64,000 nucleotides of DNA, from contig OY998179.1 of assembly GCA_963921935.1 (NCBI GenBank), positions 48,280,222-48,344,221 on the forward strand, in the 5' to 3' direction. Every line of letters starts with the position of its first letter. Position 1 is the first letter of the stretch. A program made the translations under genes and the position numbers. This DNA comes from Galeruca laticollis (taxonomy: Eukaryota > Arthropoda > Insecta > Coleoptera > Chrysomelidae). A model generated the notes under the pieces. That model saw nothing but the letters and a program-made list of their open reading frames with translations, had not been told where the DNA came from and made no database searches. This document shows positions 1 to 9,755 of the stretch, piece by piece.

Positions 1-1
1 T

Positions 2-118
2 TGGCTAAACGAAGAACATACCGTATCAAAAGAATGGGTAGATACGATTGTGAAGAGCTCTCGCCAAGCGTTCATCGAAGGCGAACCAACCGCGTTGAAT
101 AATCTTCCAATCAGATAA
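2..118 (+). CDS. Unrecognised C-terminal reading frame at window edge
   Basis: An open frame enters from the left edge and runs 38 codons to a TAA at 116-118. It is rich in charged residues and Trp (it starts WLNEEHTVSKEW) and has balanced codon use, unlike the surrounding AT-rich DNA, so it could be the last exon of a host gene or the end of a transposon gene. No motif is recognised. The BEL/Pao LTR begins about 75 bases further on, so this stretch is the left flank of that insertion. Chance is a real alternative for so short a frame. Confidence 0.25.
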   Translation, partial: WLNEEHTVSKEWVDTIVKSSRQAFIEGEPTALNNLPIR

Positions 119-193
119 GGACGTAGACTTATTATAACCCATATCGGAAATGAAAACGGTTCTATCCATGGTGGATTATTAAGTTCAGTGTCT

Positions 194-310
194 AAAGAAA
201 ATATGAGTTCGTTGAAAATAAAGCACCCGAGCTGTTTCGTAAATAAGTTTTATTAATAGTAATCTTCAAAAATGTTACACACGTTTTTCAAAATTGAATT
301 GTCAAGTTGA

Positions 311-313
<3 letters not shown>
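194..313 (-). repeat. BEL/Pao 3' LTR, outer part
   Basis: This segment matches 11371-11490 with only a few differences and one short indel. On the minus strand it contains AATAAAACTTATT, a plausible polyadenylation signal region. Element E1 interrupts the LTR in the adjoining TA tract. The LTR probably starts, on the minus strand, just after the pol stop near 2792. Confidence 0.7.

Positions 314-361
<48 letters not shown>
314..361. repeat. (TA)n tract at E1 / BEL LTR junction
   Basis: About 24 TA units. It lies at the same position of the BEL LTR as the TA tract at 11490-11535, so the BEL LTR itself carried TA repeats that later insertions used as target. Confidence 0.9.
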
Positions 362-366
<5 letters not shown>

Positions 367-1569
367 CATTGTTTTATTATAAGTTCTTAATCAATTTATT
401 ATTTTAATTTAATTAGATATATATGAATTTGATTTTAATTTTATTTCTGTGGCTAGCTCAGTATTATTTTTATATTATAATATTCGTTCGGGAGCATGAA
501 ACTCATTCTACCCTTCGACTTCTGGCTTTGTTTAATATATTTTGCTTATGTAAAATAAAAAGAAACACTGTACTTTCAATGATTTAATTTTATAACGAAA
601 TTTTTATTTAAATATTTATAAAATAGTTACGCCTATGGAATTACTAAAACATTGTCATAAATGATACCATACATCATCCTATGCGCATGCTCAACTACTG
701 CGAATGGATACGAGAAATACCGAACGTTTCTTATAGACGCTCTGCATCTGGGTGGATATTCGATGTATCATAATAGTATATTATGCAACGATCATGTAAT
801 GATGGTTATTAATACACGAGCATTAACCGGGATACGAAAAGAGTCGAAGGCGAGTTTCGTATGGTTTATGCGAGTGTATGAATAACCATTACATGAGAGT
901 TGCATACGCTATTTTTTCTACGCCCGATAAATAATCATAAATTTTATATTTTTATTGAACACAATATTCGTATTTCTAAAAAAAAATCTACAAAATTGTA
1001 ATTAATACCTCGGGTATTGGTATTACCATAGATACAAGAAAACTGTAAACATTTTATTTGTATTTATATTCAACATATAATAATTGTAATTAATCCGATT
1101 TCTTAAAAATATTATGATTATTTATTCTGCAGTTTGAAAAGTTTATTACAGGTCCCACTGATCTGGAAGTGGAAGGAATATTTACATTTATTTCATTATT
1201 GCTAGTCTCAATAGAGTTCAATATTGTATTGGAAATGCTGATTTTATTCTAAACCGAATTTTCAATGTAGCCTCCTGCCACTGAATTGAATTTCCAGCCA
1301 CCATGGCGTTTTAATGTAGTAATATCACCACCGGCATCTACTAATACGGTTGCAGATGTCCTACGAAAACAATGCCCTGTATATAAATTCGGATCAGGCA
1401 GATTTAAATATGTTGCTATTTTCTTCCCTATATCACCAAATTTATTAATACCAATGTTTTGAATTGTGCATTTTCCATTTAAATAATTAACGAAAAAAGA
1501 TGGGGTGGGGCAAATTTTAGGCCGTAGATTCGTATGTTTTTTTTACTAATTTCGTAGTATTCGCCGGTA

Positions 1570-1693
1570 ATGCGAATGTCTGGATTCTGGATCTATCCCG
1601 TCTGGAAAACAGGAATACGCTTTCCGAAGTTCAAGCTGTGTAATTGCTTGAGAATTTTGGATATTCTCACGGGAAAACTGGATACAAACACAT
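1570..1693 (+). CDS. Antisense exon-like segment 1 in LTR E1 (hypothetical)
   Basis: From the ATG at 1570 a frame of 41 codons plus one base stays open to a donor-like ATGTGAGTG at 1692-1700. The peptide includes GFWIYPVW. The direction is opposite to the LTR's inferred sense. At the same place in E2 (about 36505-36629) the DNA is clearly homologous (FWIYPVW is kept) but has an in-frame stop. In LTR B the aligned position also ends at a GTGAGT donor (14912/14913). No family is recognised; the aromatic start vaguely recalls insect chemoreceptor N-termini, but that is only an impression. Confidence 0.35.
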
Positions 1694-1756
1694 GTGAGTG
1701 TTCTAAGATTTATATTTATTAGGAATCTATAACTTTGTTCATGATATTTTGTGATT

Positions 1757-2017
1757 TTACTTGAAATTTCTGGAAAAATTGTTCATCACCTCCTTGCTAT
1801 TTCGACGCCAAGAACCAACTACCCACGCTTCTATTTGATCGTCAATTTTTTTATCAACAAATAATATATTGTTTCTAAGCTCACTGATTTTCAATAAAGT
1901 TTTGTTTAATTTTAGTTGATCAAAATTTGTCCTGTCATTTTTACACCAATCACATTCTTTCTGGAACTGTCGAACTATATTCACAATTGCAACACTTAAT
2001 GACGTTTTTGAAACCAT
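1757..2017 (-). CDS. Hypothetical 86-codon frame in LTR E1 (sense strand)
   Basis: An open frame in the sense direction of the LTR, lying in the interval that would be intron for the antisense transcript. Its C-terminal half, including IEAWVVGSWRRN and FSRNF, is recognisable in E2 (about 36700-36800, minus strand) with mostly conservative changes and the same frame locally, although E2 has stops. Conservation of the reading frame between two diverged copies hints at past coding. It ends at AAGTAAAATC, which could also be a splice donor. No known domain is recognised. Confidence 0.3.
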   Translation of the reverse strand: MVSKTSLSVAIVNIVRQFQKECDWCKNDRTNFDQLKLNKTLLKISELRNNILFVDKKIDDQIEAWVVGSWRRNSKEVMNNFSRNFK

Positions 2018-2467
2018 ATATGAATGTAAATTTCACTTGAAAATTATCTGTTTTCTTTTACTAATTCAACGAATTTCAATAGAACAAGTCTTTTACATAT
2101 AGTGAAATTCATTGTTATATTTCGATATGACAATGTCTAATTTTGTTTTGACATTTATGACAACTTGAAAATAATATTTATATTTATAGACATAAATTCT
2201 TTTATATAACATATCTATATCTTTTGCTTTGGTTATTTGTACTATTTAAATTCTATAGTAGCTAATATTTCCTTAAATCCATCATCATTTTATCATTCAT
2301 TGACTCCATAATTTTGATATAAATTGTGACATATAAATTACCTTTATGTCATTGATATTTTTATCTTCTAAGCTTATCTAATTCTTTATACTATGTACAT
2401 GATTTATATTATTCTGTTTAATTAATACTTGTATTAAATTAGATAACAAAAACTTGTTTAATTTCAG

Positions 2468-2571
2468 ATGAAACAGCTGATTCCTTCATGACAAATAAAC
2501 ATCCATATTGGGCAGATTTATTGTTCTCCACTATACTTGTTAAGCGTTTTCAAAATCTAGACAATTATTAA
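2468..2571 (+). CDS. Antisense exon-like segment 2 in LTR E1 (hypothetical)
   Basis: Preceded by the acceptor-like TTTAATTTCAG ending at 2467. If joined to the donor at 1693 the phase fits (one base plus two) and the frame runs 33 more codons to a TAA at 2569-2571, followed at once by AGGTAATTTC, a donor-like site shared by the other LTRs. The corresponding segment of E2 is 37398-37503. Function unknown. Confidence 0.3.
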
Positions 2572-2791
2572 GGTAATTTCTTTATATTTATTGTTGCTTT
2601 TTTTTAATTATTGTAAACAAATGGTTTAATATGTTATGACTTTATATGCATTTTTACTTATGATAGTGGTTTTTATAATGTGTTTTTAATTACATAGTTT
2701 CAATCCATTTTAAATATTAAGCAAAATATTCTCAAACAACTGATGTTCTTTAATATATAAGATATATGGTTCAATATATATTTTTTTAATG

Positions 2792-3124
2792 TCACTTGAT
2801 ATTTTTGACATCCTCCCGCGGCGGAGAATCTTCAACTTCTAACGAAAAAAGAAGTTGCACTGGTCTACGAAGTCTAGACCCGTCACTCAATCGCACTTCA
2901 CAAGCCCGCACTCGACCATTGCGTCCTACAAACACATCGATGACTTTAACCATCTTCCACTGTAGCCTGGGCGTATGCTCTTGATGCAATAGTACGATGT
3001 CACCTATTCTTAAGCTCCTAGAATTAGGACGATCATTATGGTGAAACGTTCGCAGCTGCTGAAGATATTCCGTTGTCCATTTTTTTTTCAAAACTTCGAA
3101 ACCAAATGTTTCCTTGATTTCCAT
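2792..3124 (-). pseudogene. BEL/Pao Pol C-terminal domain (DUF5641-like)
   Basis: A 110-codon frame with the features of the BEL/Pao integrase tail: an N-terminal WTTEYLQQLR stretch, then GDIVLLHQEHTPRLQWKM and a basic, beta-rich segment with LRRPVQLL. This domain follows the integrase core and is thought to help DNA binding. It ends at the TGA where the 3' LTR begins. It is separated from the core (3163-3372) by a frame change, so the polyprotein is broken. Confidence 0.8.
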
Positions 3125-3162
3125 TGTTTAAGTATCTCGTTTCGGTTGATTTCAGACAATTT

Positions 3163-3372
3163 TTAATTTAGGGAAAAACCAACATTTTTTGCTCCCACTA
3201 GGAAATGCGCTGGGGATAAAATCAATAAATTGGTGTCGTCGTCATCAATATACGTTAATGGTCTTGAGTTGACCGTTGATTCTACTTCTGTTAGAATTGT
3301 CTGGAGTTCATCACTATTTATAAGAGCCTTACCGAGAGTGATTTTAAGAGCATCCTTTACTGTTTTTACCAT
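3163..3372 (-). pseudogene. BEL/Pao integrase core, distal part
   Basis: A 69-codon fragment with the block VESTVNSRPLTYI followed by LSPAHFLVGA, which is the characteristic end of the BEL/Pao integrase core. The stretch between this and the upstream fragment (3373-3535) is in other frames with stops. Confidence 0.75.
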
Positions 3373-3535
3373 GCACTCCCAAAATCCTCCCCACCAAGCT
3401 GCTATTTCGATTATAAAATGCCATTTTATTCGATATTTTTGAGCAAATTCTTGAAAAATATTTGAAGCTCGTGAGCGGATCTACTTAACGTTTTGGCGTT
3501 GTCCGAATATATAATCTCAAGAACTCCTCGACGAG

Positions 3536-4405
3536 CTATAAACCCCTCAACCCTCGAACACAACTTTCGGTCGTTAAGTTAGGAAGTAACTCCAAATGAA
3601 CTGCTCTCACAACAGCGCAGGTGATTAGCATAATATATGTTTTTATTCGCTGGTCTGCTTCATATACATACAGCGGCCCCGGAAAATCTATTCCAATTAC
3701 TTGAAATGAATTTGAAGCGGTCAGCCTACTCTTAGATAATGGCGCAAAAGGTTCTGCTCCTGATTTACCTTTAAGTCGTTTGCATTTTAATAATTTTCCA
3801 TATATAGATTTTACCATCTGCCTTCCTCGAATTATCCAATATTTTTCTCTAGTTTTAGCTAATGTTGCGTTTACGCCTGTATGCATTACTTCTTCATGAC
3901 TTTTCCATATTATTTTTTCCGTTAATTCAGAGTTTTTCGGTAGTATTATTGGATAAATACTTTCATATGCTAATGAGGATTCTTCTACCCTGCTTCCAAG
4001 TCTTATTATACCAGAGGCGTCCAAAAATGGGTTTAGAAGTAAAATAGAGGATTTATAGCTTATTGGTCGTTTACTTTTTAAGCTTTGGATTTCTTCTGAA
4101 AATTCTTCACGTTGCGTATATTTTAGCCAATATTCGTTTAATTCATCGACCGATAGGCTTTCTAAATTTTTCTCTACAGGCTTACGAATATTATTAATAA
4201 ATCGTTTAACATAAGCCGTTATACGAAAAATTTTCTCCAATTTGCTATAACTGTTCAATGGAAATATTGGTTTGTCATTTGGTTTTGGTATCTTGACGTT
4301 AGTTATAAACAAATTGGTGACCTCTAACGTTATTTCGTCGCAGCTTTCATCTTCTGGCCAATTTGTTGAGTCTTCTTTAAGCCAGGATGGCCCGTGTTGC
4401 CACAA
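3536..4405 (-). pseudogene. BEL/Pao integrase zinc domain and core start
   Basis: A 289-codon frame. Residues about 165-205 form the HHCC-type integrase zinc domain (KSHEEVMHTGVNATLAKTRE followed by a CKRLKG segment; the second Cys of the pair is not in its usual place). Residues about 240-280 start the catalytic core (VIGIDFPGPLYV, with the first catalytic Asp, then the HLEL block). The frame ends prematurely in the core. The N-terminal part is the usual BEL spacer after RNase H. Confidence 0.75.
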
Positions 4406-4456
4406 ACTAGAACTTGGGTAAGGTTAATTATTTATAACCCTTTTGGTTAAGAGGCG

Positions 4457-4696
4457 CTACACGATTTTTCGAAATAGAAAATTTATTTCGTTAGTTTCTA
4501 GACATTTCATGTATGCCACTGTACCGTAAGCTTGGAGACTAGCATCAGCAAACACTTGAAGTTCGATTTCGTTGGATTTATTTGAAATTGTACTTCTGGG
4601 GATTTTTAGTTTATCCATAGTTCCGAACACCATATAAACCAAATTGTCAGATGCTTTTCGGGTAAAATAGTGTCCCAATTTAATTATTGTTTCCAA
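4457..4696 (-). pseudogene. BEL/Pao RNase H-region fragment
   Basis: A 79-codon frame with ELQVFADASLQAYGTVAYMK, the BEL/Pao RNase H start with its first catalytic Asp. It is flanked by frame changes on both sides. Confidence 0.75.
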
Positions 4697-4796
4697 ATAT
4701 ATTGCAACAAATTTTTTATTCTAATTGTTAATGGGCCTAATATACCTAATGGGTCATAAACCCTTGCAATATTTTGAAGTACTGTTCGTTTTGTTG

Positions 4797-5024
4797 TTAC
4801 CGCTTTATTGTTATTACGGATTTTAAGTCAACTGCAAGTTCATATGTAGCTGTATGCCATAAAATACCCAATACCATTTTTGTTTCGTTTTTTTTGGGAT
4901 TTTTTATGACCGTTTTCATAACTTCTTTATCGTTAGAGAACCATTTTCTTAAATTCATTTTAGCCCCTTGAAGTGTTAGTGGATTGCTCATAAATTTCGT
5001 TGGCTTCTTCAAAGGAACTAGCAG
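4797..5024 (-). pseudogene. BEL/Pao RT connection region, cut by pogo insertion
   Basis: After the insertion point the minus-strand frame has AKMNLRKWFSNDKEV and then a segment ending LGILWHTATYEL, the block that follows the RT palm in BEL/Pao. The first residues of the longer open frame come from the pogo end and do not belong to BEL. It continues the RT fragment at 7744-7984. Confidence 0.7.
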
Positions 5025-5026
5025 TA

Positions 5027-7741
5027 GGGGAAGGGCGGGCAAAGTGACATAGTTTACGTTTGACTAGCTCTTACAAAGTAAAAATAAATCTAAAAAATTT
5101 AGATTTTTGCTCATTCAACTAACATATTATTGGCCTTTAAGATCTGAAATATTCACCCTCTCAACTGAACGCATCTGCTTGAAATCGCGATATTTTTTCA
5201 TCTTTGTGAAATTTCACTTTGCCCGCACTAATGCGGGCAAAGTGGAATTTTGGGGAGGGTAAAGTGGAATGCAGCAATAGCTGGAAAATTTAACACAATT
5301 AATGAATTTGGTAACACAAAAGATATTACTTTATTATCAAATGAAGTCATAGTTCAAATTTTAACTAAAAAATAACAGATTATTCTTAAAAAAATTAAAA
5401 GGCACATTTTTCTACAATAGGTAGGTTTTAGTCTTACATATTAACAAACTGACTGAGTTCCGGGATATGGAAGAAACCTCTTCGTAGCTGTTTTGGTTCG
5501 TTTATATTCATATGGAGATCTTGATATGAATATGACATCAGGTCCTCTTTTGCAGGCCATCGGAAATATTTTTGAGTTTTTTCCATACATTTAACTGTCA
5601 CTCTATCTGTTGTTTTATTTACAACCAGCCCTGGGAAAAATTGTCCCTCATACTGGACTACAACCCAACGTCCTTCATGAATCATTTCTGATGAGAGAGT
5701 CCGTTTAGTTACTATTTTGTTTTCAGTTTCTTCATCTGAAAAGCTCTCCTCAGAATCACTGTCGTCTAATTTAAGGCTCGTTTCACTCTCTGTATCTGAG
5801 GCAAATAGTTGTTTTGTGACCTTCCTGACTTTCTTTTTTCTTATTTTTTCTCTTTTTTCTTGTTCCTTTTTCTCTTTTTCGTCCTTTTTTCTTTTGAGTT
5901 CGTCAATAAAAGGTGTGCTGGTAGCTACAACGGTAACACCTTTACGACTCTTACGCGTTTTTGACCCCTCTGCAATTTCATTATTTCTGCTGTCCACATG
6001 AGGTATAGGTAAAATGTCATGAGGTGAAACAATTTCAATTTTTGCATTACTAAGTGAACGATTAGTTGTTTCAGCAGCTGAGAAAGCATCATCAGGAAAA
6101 ACTCGTTGGAAAGGGTATATGCCGGTTTTTTGAAAGCCTGAAATTGCATTTTGTAAGGTGGCTGCCTTTAGATATGCTTCACTAAAAAGGGGTCCAATTT
6201 CGCGAATAGTGACCACTTTACCAGGATTCTCTCTCAGCCATATCCTTACAGCCTGCTCATAGTAAGCTGAGAGAGGGAACATGAATGCCACATCCAATGG
6301 CTGCAAGCGGTGAGTGCAGTGTGGAGGTAGTACTAAAATATCAACATTATTTTCCTTTGCCAACATCATCACTTCCAGATTATTGACGTGTGTAGCATGT
6401 CCGTCGAGAATTAACAAAACGCGCTCTTCAGCTGTAGGTTTGGAATATTTCATAAAATGTTTAAACCATTCTACGAATATTTCCGACTGCATCCACCCGG
6501 ACGGATGTGTGAAAACTTTGGTGTTTGGAGGGAGACCTTTTTCAAACAATGGATTAGCTCGAACTCTCGGAAAAATAAGTGAAGGAGGAATGTAGTTTCC
6601 GGTAGCGCTGAAGCAAATTTCGGCCGTCACTAGAGATCCTCTTTCAGCTGATGACAAAACACCCACCTGCTTCTTCCCCTTTCGAGATAATATCTTTGAC
6701 GGTCTGTTCGGCACTGTGCTAATACCAGTTTCATCACAATTGTACACTCTATCAGGAGTGTAGTGATGAGATTCGTATAATCCTTCAAGAAGGTCAAAAA
6801 ACTTATTAACGTTAACTTTGTTGAACGCAGAAGCCCGTGCTGCAGATGTTTTCTCAGGAAGTCGTAGAGAGAGTTCAGGATGTCGTCTTAGAAACCCCTT
6901 TACCCAGTCCTTTCCTGCCTTTTTGTCTCTTTTATTAAAGTTGTTAACTATTTTATTGTGTTCCGCAAATTGAAAGGCAAGATACTTTAGATCTGATATC
7001 GTCAAACCAAAAAGTCGAGATTCCATGGTAAGGATATAGTCAACCAAGATGTTTTCTTGTACGGAAGTAAATACGGTCCGAAAGCGTCCCAAACCTTTTT
7101 TTGATGCTAGATTTTCAGGTTTTTTTAATCTTCGAAATAATGTTGCTACTGGAATGTGGTAATTTTTTGCAGCTGCATTAATACTGTTAGTACCTTCCCG
7201 AACTGCATTTATCGCAGCCTTCATACAGTCTTCTTCCCATGCTTGTTGATTACTTTTTCTGTTGTATTGATGAACCATTCTTACCTGCAAAGAATTAGAA
7301 AAAACCATTCTTAAACATGGCGGGCAAAGTGAAATAATTTCATATTGCCCGCCACATCCCATTCCACTTTGCCCGCCCTGTTTAAAAATTATGCAAACAT
7401 TAATAACTTTTTACATAGCCGTAATAACGAGATGATTATTAGTAAATATGTTCTCAATTCATTATTTTATGTAGTCATTATAAGTAAACCAAAACAGGCA
7501 TTATAACAGAAATGTCAGAGCATCGGAAACATTAATGTATACTTACAATTTTATCGAAGAAAACACAAAAACACGAACGACAAAGATACCTGCAATAAGA
7601 TTGCCGCCATACTAGTTTCTAGCGGTGCCAACTGTCTTAATCTACAAATAAATGGCACTAGATGGTAGCCACAGTAACAACCAAAAATTTAAACTAGAAA
7701 TTTCACTTTGCCCGCCCATTTCGCTTTGCCCGCCCCTCCCC
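5027..7741 (-). mobile_element. pogo/Tigger-type DNA transposon with TA target duplication
   Basis: A 2,715-bp element bounded by TA at 5025-5026 and 7742-7743, the target duplication of the Tc1/mariner-pogo group. Termini are inverted: GGGGAAGGGCGGGCAAAG on the left and, on the minus strand at the right, GGGGAGGGGCGGGCAAAG. The transposase gene is uninterrupted. It sits in the BEL RT gene right after the YVDD motif. Extra copies of the terminal GCGGGCAAAGTG motif lie inside both ends (see the finding). Confidence 0.9.
5434..7278 (-). CDS. pogo/Tigger (jerky-like) transposase, DD36D
   Basis: About 614 residues from the chosen ATG at 7278 (MVHQYNRKSNQQ); the frame is open 28 codons further upstream, but that part overlaps terminal repeat copies. 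Residues 10-55 are a Psq-type helix-turn-helix (INAAAKNYHIPVATLFRRL) and about 75-140 a CENP-B-type DNA-binding domain. The DDE_1 catalytic domain has Asp182 (YNCDETG), Asp292 (LLILDGHATH) and Asp329 (QPLDVAF), that is DD36D, all present. Residues after 440 are Lys/Glu-rich low complexity, then a compact domain (GRWVVVQYEGQFFPG) reminiscent of Tudor/PWWP folds. It binds the termini and performs cut-and-paste transposition in the nucleus. It looks intact, so the insertion is recent or the gene is preserved. Confidence 0.9.
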   Translation of the reverse strand: MVHQYNRKSNQQAWEEDCMKAAINAVREGTNSINAAAKNYHIPVATLFRRLKKPENLASKKGLGRFRTVFTSVQENILVDYILTMESRLFGLTISDLKYLAFQFAEHNKIVNNFNKRDKKAGKDWVKGFLRRHPELSLRLPEKTSAARASAFNKVNVNKFFDLLEGLYESHHYTPDRVYNCDETGISTVPNRPSKILSRKGKKQVGVLSSAERGSLVTAEICFSATGNYIPPSLIFPRVRANPLFEKGLPPNTKVFTHPSGWMQSEIFVEWFKHFMKYSKPTAEERVLLILDGHATHVNNLEVMMLAKENNVDILVLPPHCTHRLQPLDVAFMFPLSAYYEQAVRIWLRENPGKVVTIREIGPLFSEAYLKAATLQNAISGFQKTGIYPFQRVFPDDAFSAAETTNRSLSNAKIEIVSPHDILPIPHVDSRNNEIAEGSKTRKSRKGVTVVATSTPFIDELKRKKDEKEKKEQEKREKIRKKKVRKVTKQLFASDTESETSLKLDDSDSEESFSDEETENKIVTKRTLSSEMIHEGRWVVVQYEGQFFPGLVVNKTTDRVTVKCMEKTQKYFRWPAKEDLMSYSYQDLHMNINEPKQLRRGFFHIPELSQFVNM

Positions 7742-7743
7742 TA

Positions 7744-7984
7744 GTTATCATGTCATCTACATAAAATGATTCTAATAGAATATTGGAGGTATTCGTAAGC
7801 TTTTCTCGCTGTGATAAAGAGTAGCTGACAGCAAAAATGGGCTCGATGTAACACCAAACGTTACACGTTTCATGCGATATGTAGCGAGTTGCGACGAATG
7901 TGTTTTATTATTTTCCTTACGTAGGTTCTCGAACCATAAAAAGCGATGCGAATCGCGATCCTTTTCTACAAGTGATATTTGCAA
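7744..7984 (-). pseudogene. BEL/Pao RT palm with YVDD
   Basis: Read on the minus strand, the fragment has VTFGVTSSPFLLSATL (the BEL/Pao version of the RT motif before the catalytic box) and, just before the pogo insertion, FYVDDMIT at about 7741-7770, partly in another frame. The two Asp of YVDD are catalytic. Confidence 0.75.
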
Positions 7985-8098
7985 AAAGGCTTATTCGATG
8001 TCGGCGATTAAACCGATAGAGCCTATTCGAAAAGTTAACAATATCTTTAACAAATCAGGCACCAAGTTGTCACCGGAGTATAATAGTCCATTTAACGA

Positions 8099-8323
8099 TT
8101 AAAAACCTGGCGCATGCGCAGATGCATCAAATACTACCCGCAACCTTGTGGTTTCCTTGTTCTCGCTATAAACCGGACAATGCGGCATGTAATGAATGCG
8201 GTTTTGTTCGTTTTCGTTAGGCGAAATTATTTCTGCACATCCGTTTATTAAGTATTCACGCACAGCAATGTCATACTTAGCTAGCTTACCGGTTCGGCGC
8301 AACTTAGACATTAAACTATTCAC
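8099..8323 (-). pseudogene. BEL/Pao RT fingers/palm fragment
   Basis: A 74-codon frame with HYMPHCPVYSENKETTRLRV followed by VFDASA, the conserved BEL/Pao RT start (first catalytic Asp in VFDAS). It lies upstream of the YVDD fragment in element order; a frame change separates them. Confidence 0.75.
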
Positions 8324-8476
8324 ACGTGCTATACTAAATATAATTAGAGTCTATACTAGAGTTTGCTTTTCACGTAGCGAAACTTCATATCGTCCGTTTT
8401 TAAAATGAATTTTTTCTTTAATAAAAGCTTCCGTATAATAATTTTTTAAATGTTCGTTTTCACTAATACTCTCTAC

Positions 8477-9079
8477 TTACTTCTCTAATGTCCAAAATTT
8501 CTTAATATCTACATTGTCCTGTTCAAAGTCTACCTGTACATTTAATGCTGATATCCAATTAAAATTTTCTACAATACTTGAAATTCCATGTATTGTCCAC
8601 CCTAATTTTGTGTTTACGGCAGTTAAATAATTGGACATGCGTTTTGTGTCACCTGTAACAATTTTCCAATAATAATCAGCTCCAACCAGTAAAGTTATAC
8701 CGTTAATTAACTGATTATTTGTAACGTTAACATCAGCTAACTGGTATTTACAAACAAAATCTCCAATTATTGGATCGTTAATAGATGGTAGTTTTAAAGC
8801 GTCAAAACATATTTCTGGAACCTCTACAGCTGTAATTTCGATTAGTTTTCCGTTAAACTGATTCTTGAGACCTACTTGTACCCGATTGCACAAAGTTGTC
8901 GGTGCGCTACGAGTATTTCCAAAACTATTTATGGAAATTTTGAGAGTATCGACTACAGACAACCCCAGTGAACGCGATACAAATTGTTTTATGAAAGTTA
9001 ATTGGCTACCTCCATCTATAACTAACCGAATCACCAAGTCATTTGCGGTATCATTACTTATTAAACATTTTGCGGTCAT
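8477..9079 (-). pseudogene. BEL/Pao aspartic protease (DUF1758-like) region
   Basis: A 200-codon frame. The protease motif is LVIDGGSQLTFI near residue 21: the usual D-S/T-G is D-G-G here, so the key Ser/Thr after Asp is lost, consistent with decay. Later blocks (INGITLLVGADYYW, TKLGWTIHGI) are typical of the BEL/Pao PR-RT linker. The upstream end is interrupted at about 9085 by inserted DNA. Confidence 0.75.
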
Positions 9080-9092
9080 TAAATAATAGTAT

Positions 9093-9229
9093 ATTATACA
9101 CCAAGGTGGTGAAGACTATTATTATTATCGACCGAGCACCAAAATTATTTCGCGAGGGGCTTTGCCCCGAGCGGAATAAGGTGCGAGGTTTATAACTGTC
9201 TTTACCACCGTGGTGTATATACATTTTTT
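9093..9229. mobile_element. Short element with palindromic ends
   Basis: The ends are inverted copies (TATACACCAAGGTGGTGAAG at 9095-9114; on the other strand, 9219-9198, TATACACCACGGTGGTAAAG). Each end is itself nearly palindromic (ACCAAGGTGGT). The middle has a GC-rich hairpin, GGGGCTTTGCCCC, at 9157-9169. Similar outer bases (ATTATACACCAAG, TATACATTTTT) occur at 59324-59415. It has no coding capacity, so it would be a non-autonomous element of unknown superfamily. Confidence 0.5.
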
Positions 9230-9755
9230 CCACTACTAGCCAAATTTAAGACAAAAGTCATAAATAAAAAAATGTCTTATAAAAATCTTGTATAATTCAA
9301 TCACACAGCAATAGAATACCATTATTCCTATAGTTCATAATCACTAATATTAAGTAACGAATTAACGAAACCAATTATACGATCACATCCAAAAATTTCA
9401 CAAAACGTGGTTTATGTTTTACTTTGAACAATTACAGCGGTAGTGCGTTCACAACACTTGGGTACAAAGTGAGCGTTCATAAAACATTTAACATATACTT
9501 AACCATAGAGAAAGTAATATATTATTTGTCTATGTACTTCACACTCTACACCACAGCGTTCACAAACGAACCACGAGAATCGACGAGAGTGCACTCCTAG
9601 TTCCCCGCTTGCTATATGGGAAACTATTACCCTGATATGCGCAAATCGTATAATATGTACATTGTACACATGTTCTTATTTGTAGAGGTTAAGGCACCGG
9701 TAATCGATATTCTGTGGGTCAAGGTTAGCTAGCAGTTTCCATCAACAGAAGATTT

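Larger units (their letters stand above)
362..2774 (-). mobile_element. LTR-like unit E1 (no internal region seen)
   Basis: A 2.4-kb unit between TA-rich edges. It starts on the minus strand with TTGAAC at 2774, the same first bases as the LTRs of elements B, C and D, and near its other end carries the GGCTAGCTCAG block (about 452) shared by the whole LTR family. Over its length it is alignable by eye with 35689-37703 (E2), for example around 640-760 and 1570-2000. No primer site, gag or polypurine tract adjoins it, so it is best read as a solo LTR inserted in the BEL LTR. It carries antisense exon-like segments and an 86-codon sense frame, listed separately. Confidence 0.65.

Noticed and set aside
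661..885. 74-codon frame in LTR E1
   Set aside because: Lies in the GC-richer promoter-like zone; the homologous part of E2 is not open and no motif is seen.
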